Source of the DNA: Sweltsa coloradensis
Lineage: Eukaryota > Arthropoda > Insecta > Plecoptera > Chloroperlidae
Length of the DNA: 64,000 nucleotides
Reading direction: 5' to 3'
NCBI GenBank assembly: GCA_024449915.1
Contig: JAMZAV010000446.1
Coordinates: 62,001-126,000 of the forward strand
Below, piece by piece: positions 63,541 through 64,000 of the stretch. Below the pieces are notes generated by a model that worked only from the letters and a program-made list of their open reading frames with translations, ran no database searches and was not told the origin of the DNA. A program made the position numbers and the translations under genes. Positions within the stretch are counted from its first letter, which is position 1, and each line of letters starts with the position of its first letter.

Positions 63541-64000
63541 GTACGTTCCCAATTGAATGGAACAGCTGTGCAATCCTGTAAATATAAATGTGGAAACCTA
63601 AAGTAAATATGTACATTATTTTGTCGCCTGTATTTTGTTATGTGTCGTGAACTCGATGTCTAGATTGTTGTTTAATTGATATAAATTTGCAAAATATCTC
63701 TTGAAGTGAGTTATTATCTTTTCTTATGTGACTCCCTTCCTCCTTGAGATCCTCAATCGAGGAACAACGTGTTCGAAATTCGAATTCTTCTACTAACAAT
63801 ATCCTGCAGGTAATAAGAATTTCCATAGTCCAGTCAATTTTTACAATGAATTTTTAATACCTTTTTTATTTGATGTTATAGAACTAGTGGGACGGGGACG
63901 GGTACTATAAGTGATGGTTAAAATGATTTTGGTTTTGGAACCTAATTCTGTTATTTATTAAAAGTGAAACTAATATTTCACTTTCTCAAACCCAGTTTTA
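63541..64000. other. Start of intron 4 of the unrecognised gene
   Basis: Begins with the donor GTACGT. No further exon is seen before the edge of the window. Confidence 0.5.

Noticed and set aside
1..64000. CRISPR arrays, operons, bacterial or viral genes
   Set aside because: Introns, SINEs and LINEs mark this as animal DNA. The tandem arrays lack constant repeats with unique spacers, and no viral coding region was recognised.

Overview
The window is animal nuclear DNA: AT-rich, intron-containing and dense with transposable elements. It carries three protein-coding genes and well over forty repeat insertions. An arthropod, plausibly a hemipteran insect, is my best guess from gene structure, repeat style and DRE/Inr-like promoter words; that placement is low-confidence inference. 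The short palindrome AGGCCT, often as TAGGCCTA, is strikingly common in non-coding DNA.

Genes. (1) A fukutin-related protein (FKRP) gene, + strand, 29871-31478, has an intronless coding region with the LicD-type DxDxD motif and a complete four-cysteine zinc loop. (2) An axonemal dynein intermediate chain 1 gene (DNAI1), - strand, 52405 down to 40472, was assembled from ten exons whose splice sites and phases all agree (730 residues). (3) A divergent gene on the + strand starts at 52851 and runs off the right edge. Four phase-consistent exons are visible; I do not recognise the protein. Genes 2 and 3 share a ~445 bp head-to-head promoter that contains an RFX-type X-box and a 47-bp tandem duplication. 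Gene 2 works in the outer dynein arm of motile axonemes and gene 1 in O-mannosyl glycan (dystroglycan) synthesis; nothing shows they work together.

Left part (1-29.8 kb). No conserved gene was recognised. At 2.7-4.0 kb a ~500 bp unit is repeated three times and looks like a multiplied promoter/first exon. At 6.86-7.33 kb there are small exon-like blocks, two of them a tandem duplicate. From 10 to 29.4 kb the DNA is almost entirely mobile elements: hAT-type MITEs with 8-bp target duplications, tRNA-derived SINEs, decayed LINEs, and several families of Helitron/Helentron-like non-autonomous elements with subterminal inverted repeats and a hairpin-CTAG end. Two related ~4 kb blocks (13.0-17.4 and 20.2-24.1 kb) hold the same internally deleted LINE, so each serves as an empty site for insertions in the other.

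Middle and right (31.5-64 kb). The space between FKRP and DNAI1 is non-coding with SINEs, a Harbinger-like MITE and one Helentron-like copy. The introns of genes 2 and 3 hold further hAT MITEs, a TTAA-flanked element nested in a second TIR element, SINEs, foldbacks and a 23-bp minisatellite that begins at an exon-intron junction.

The most interesting items are the X-box promoter, a perfect X-box inside a transposable element at 7847, the paralogous empty site defining a Helentron-like element, the triplicated first exon, and a TIR element that seems to carry a host-like promoter and splice sites.
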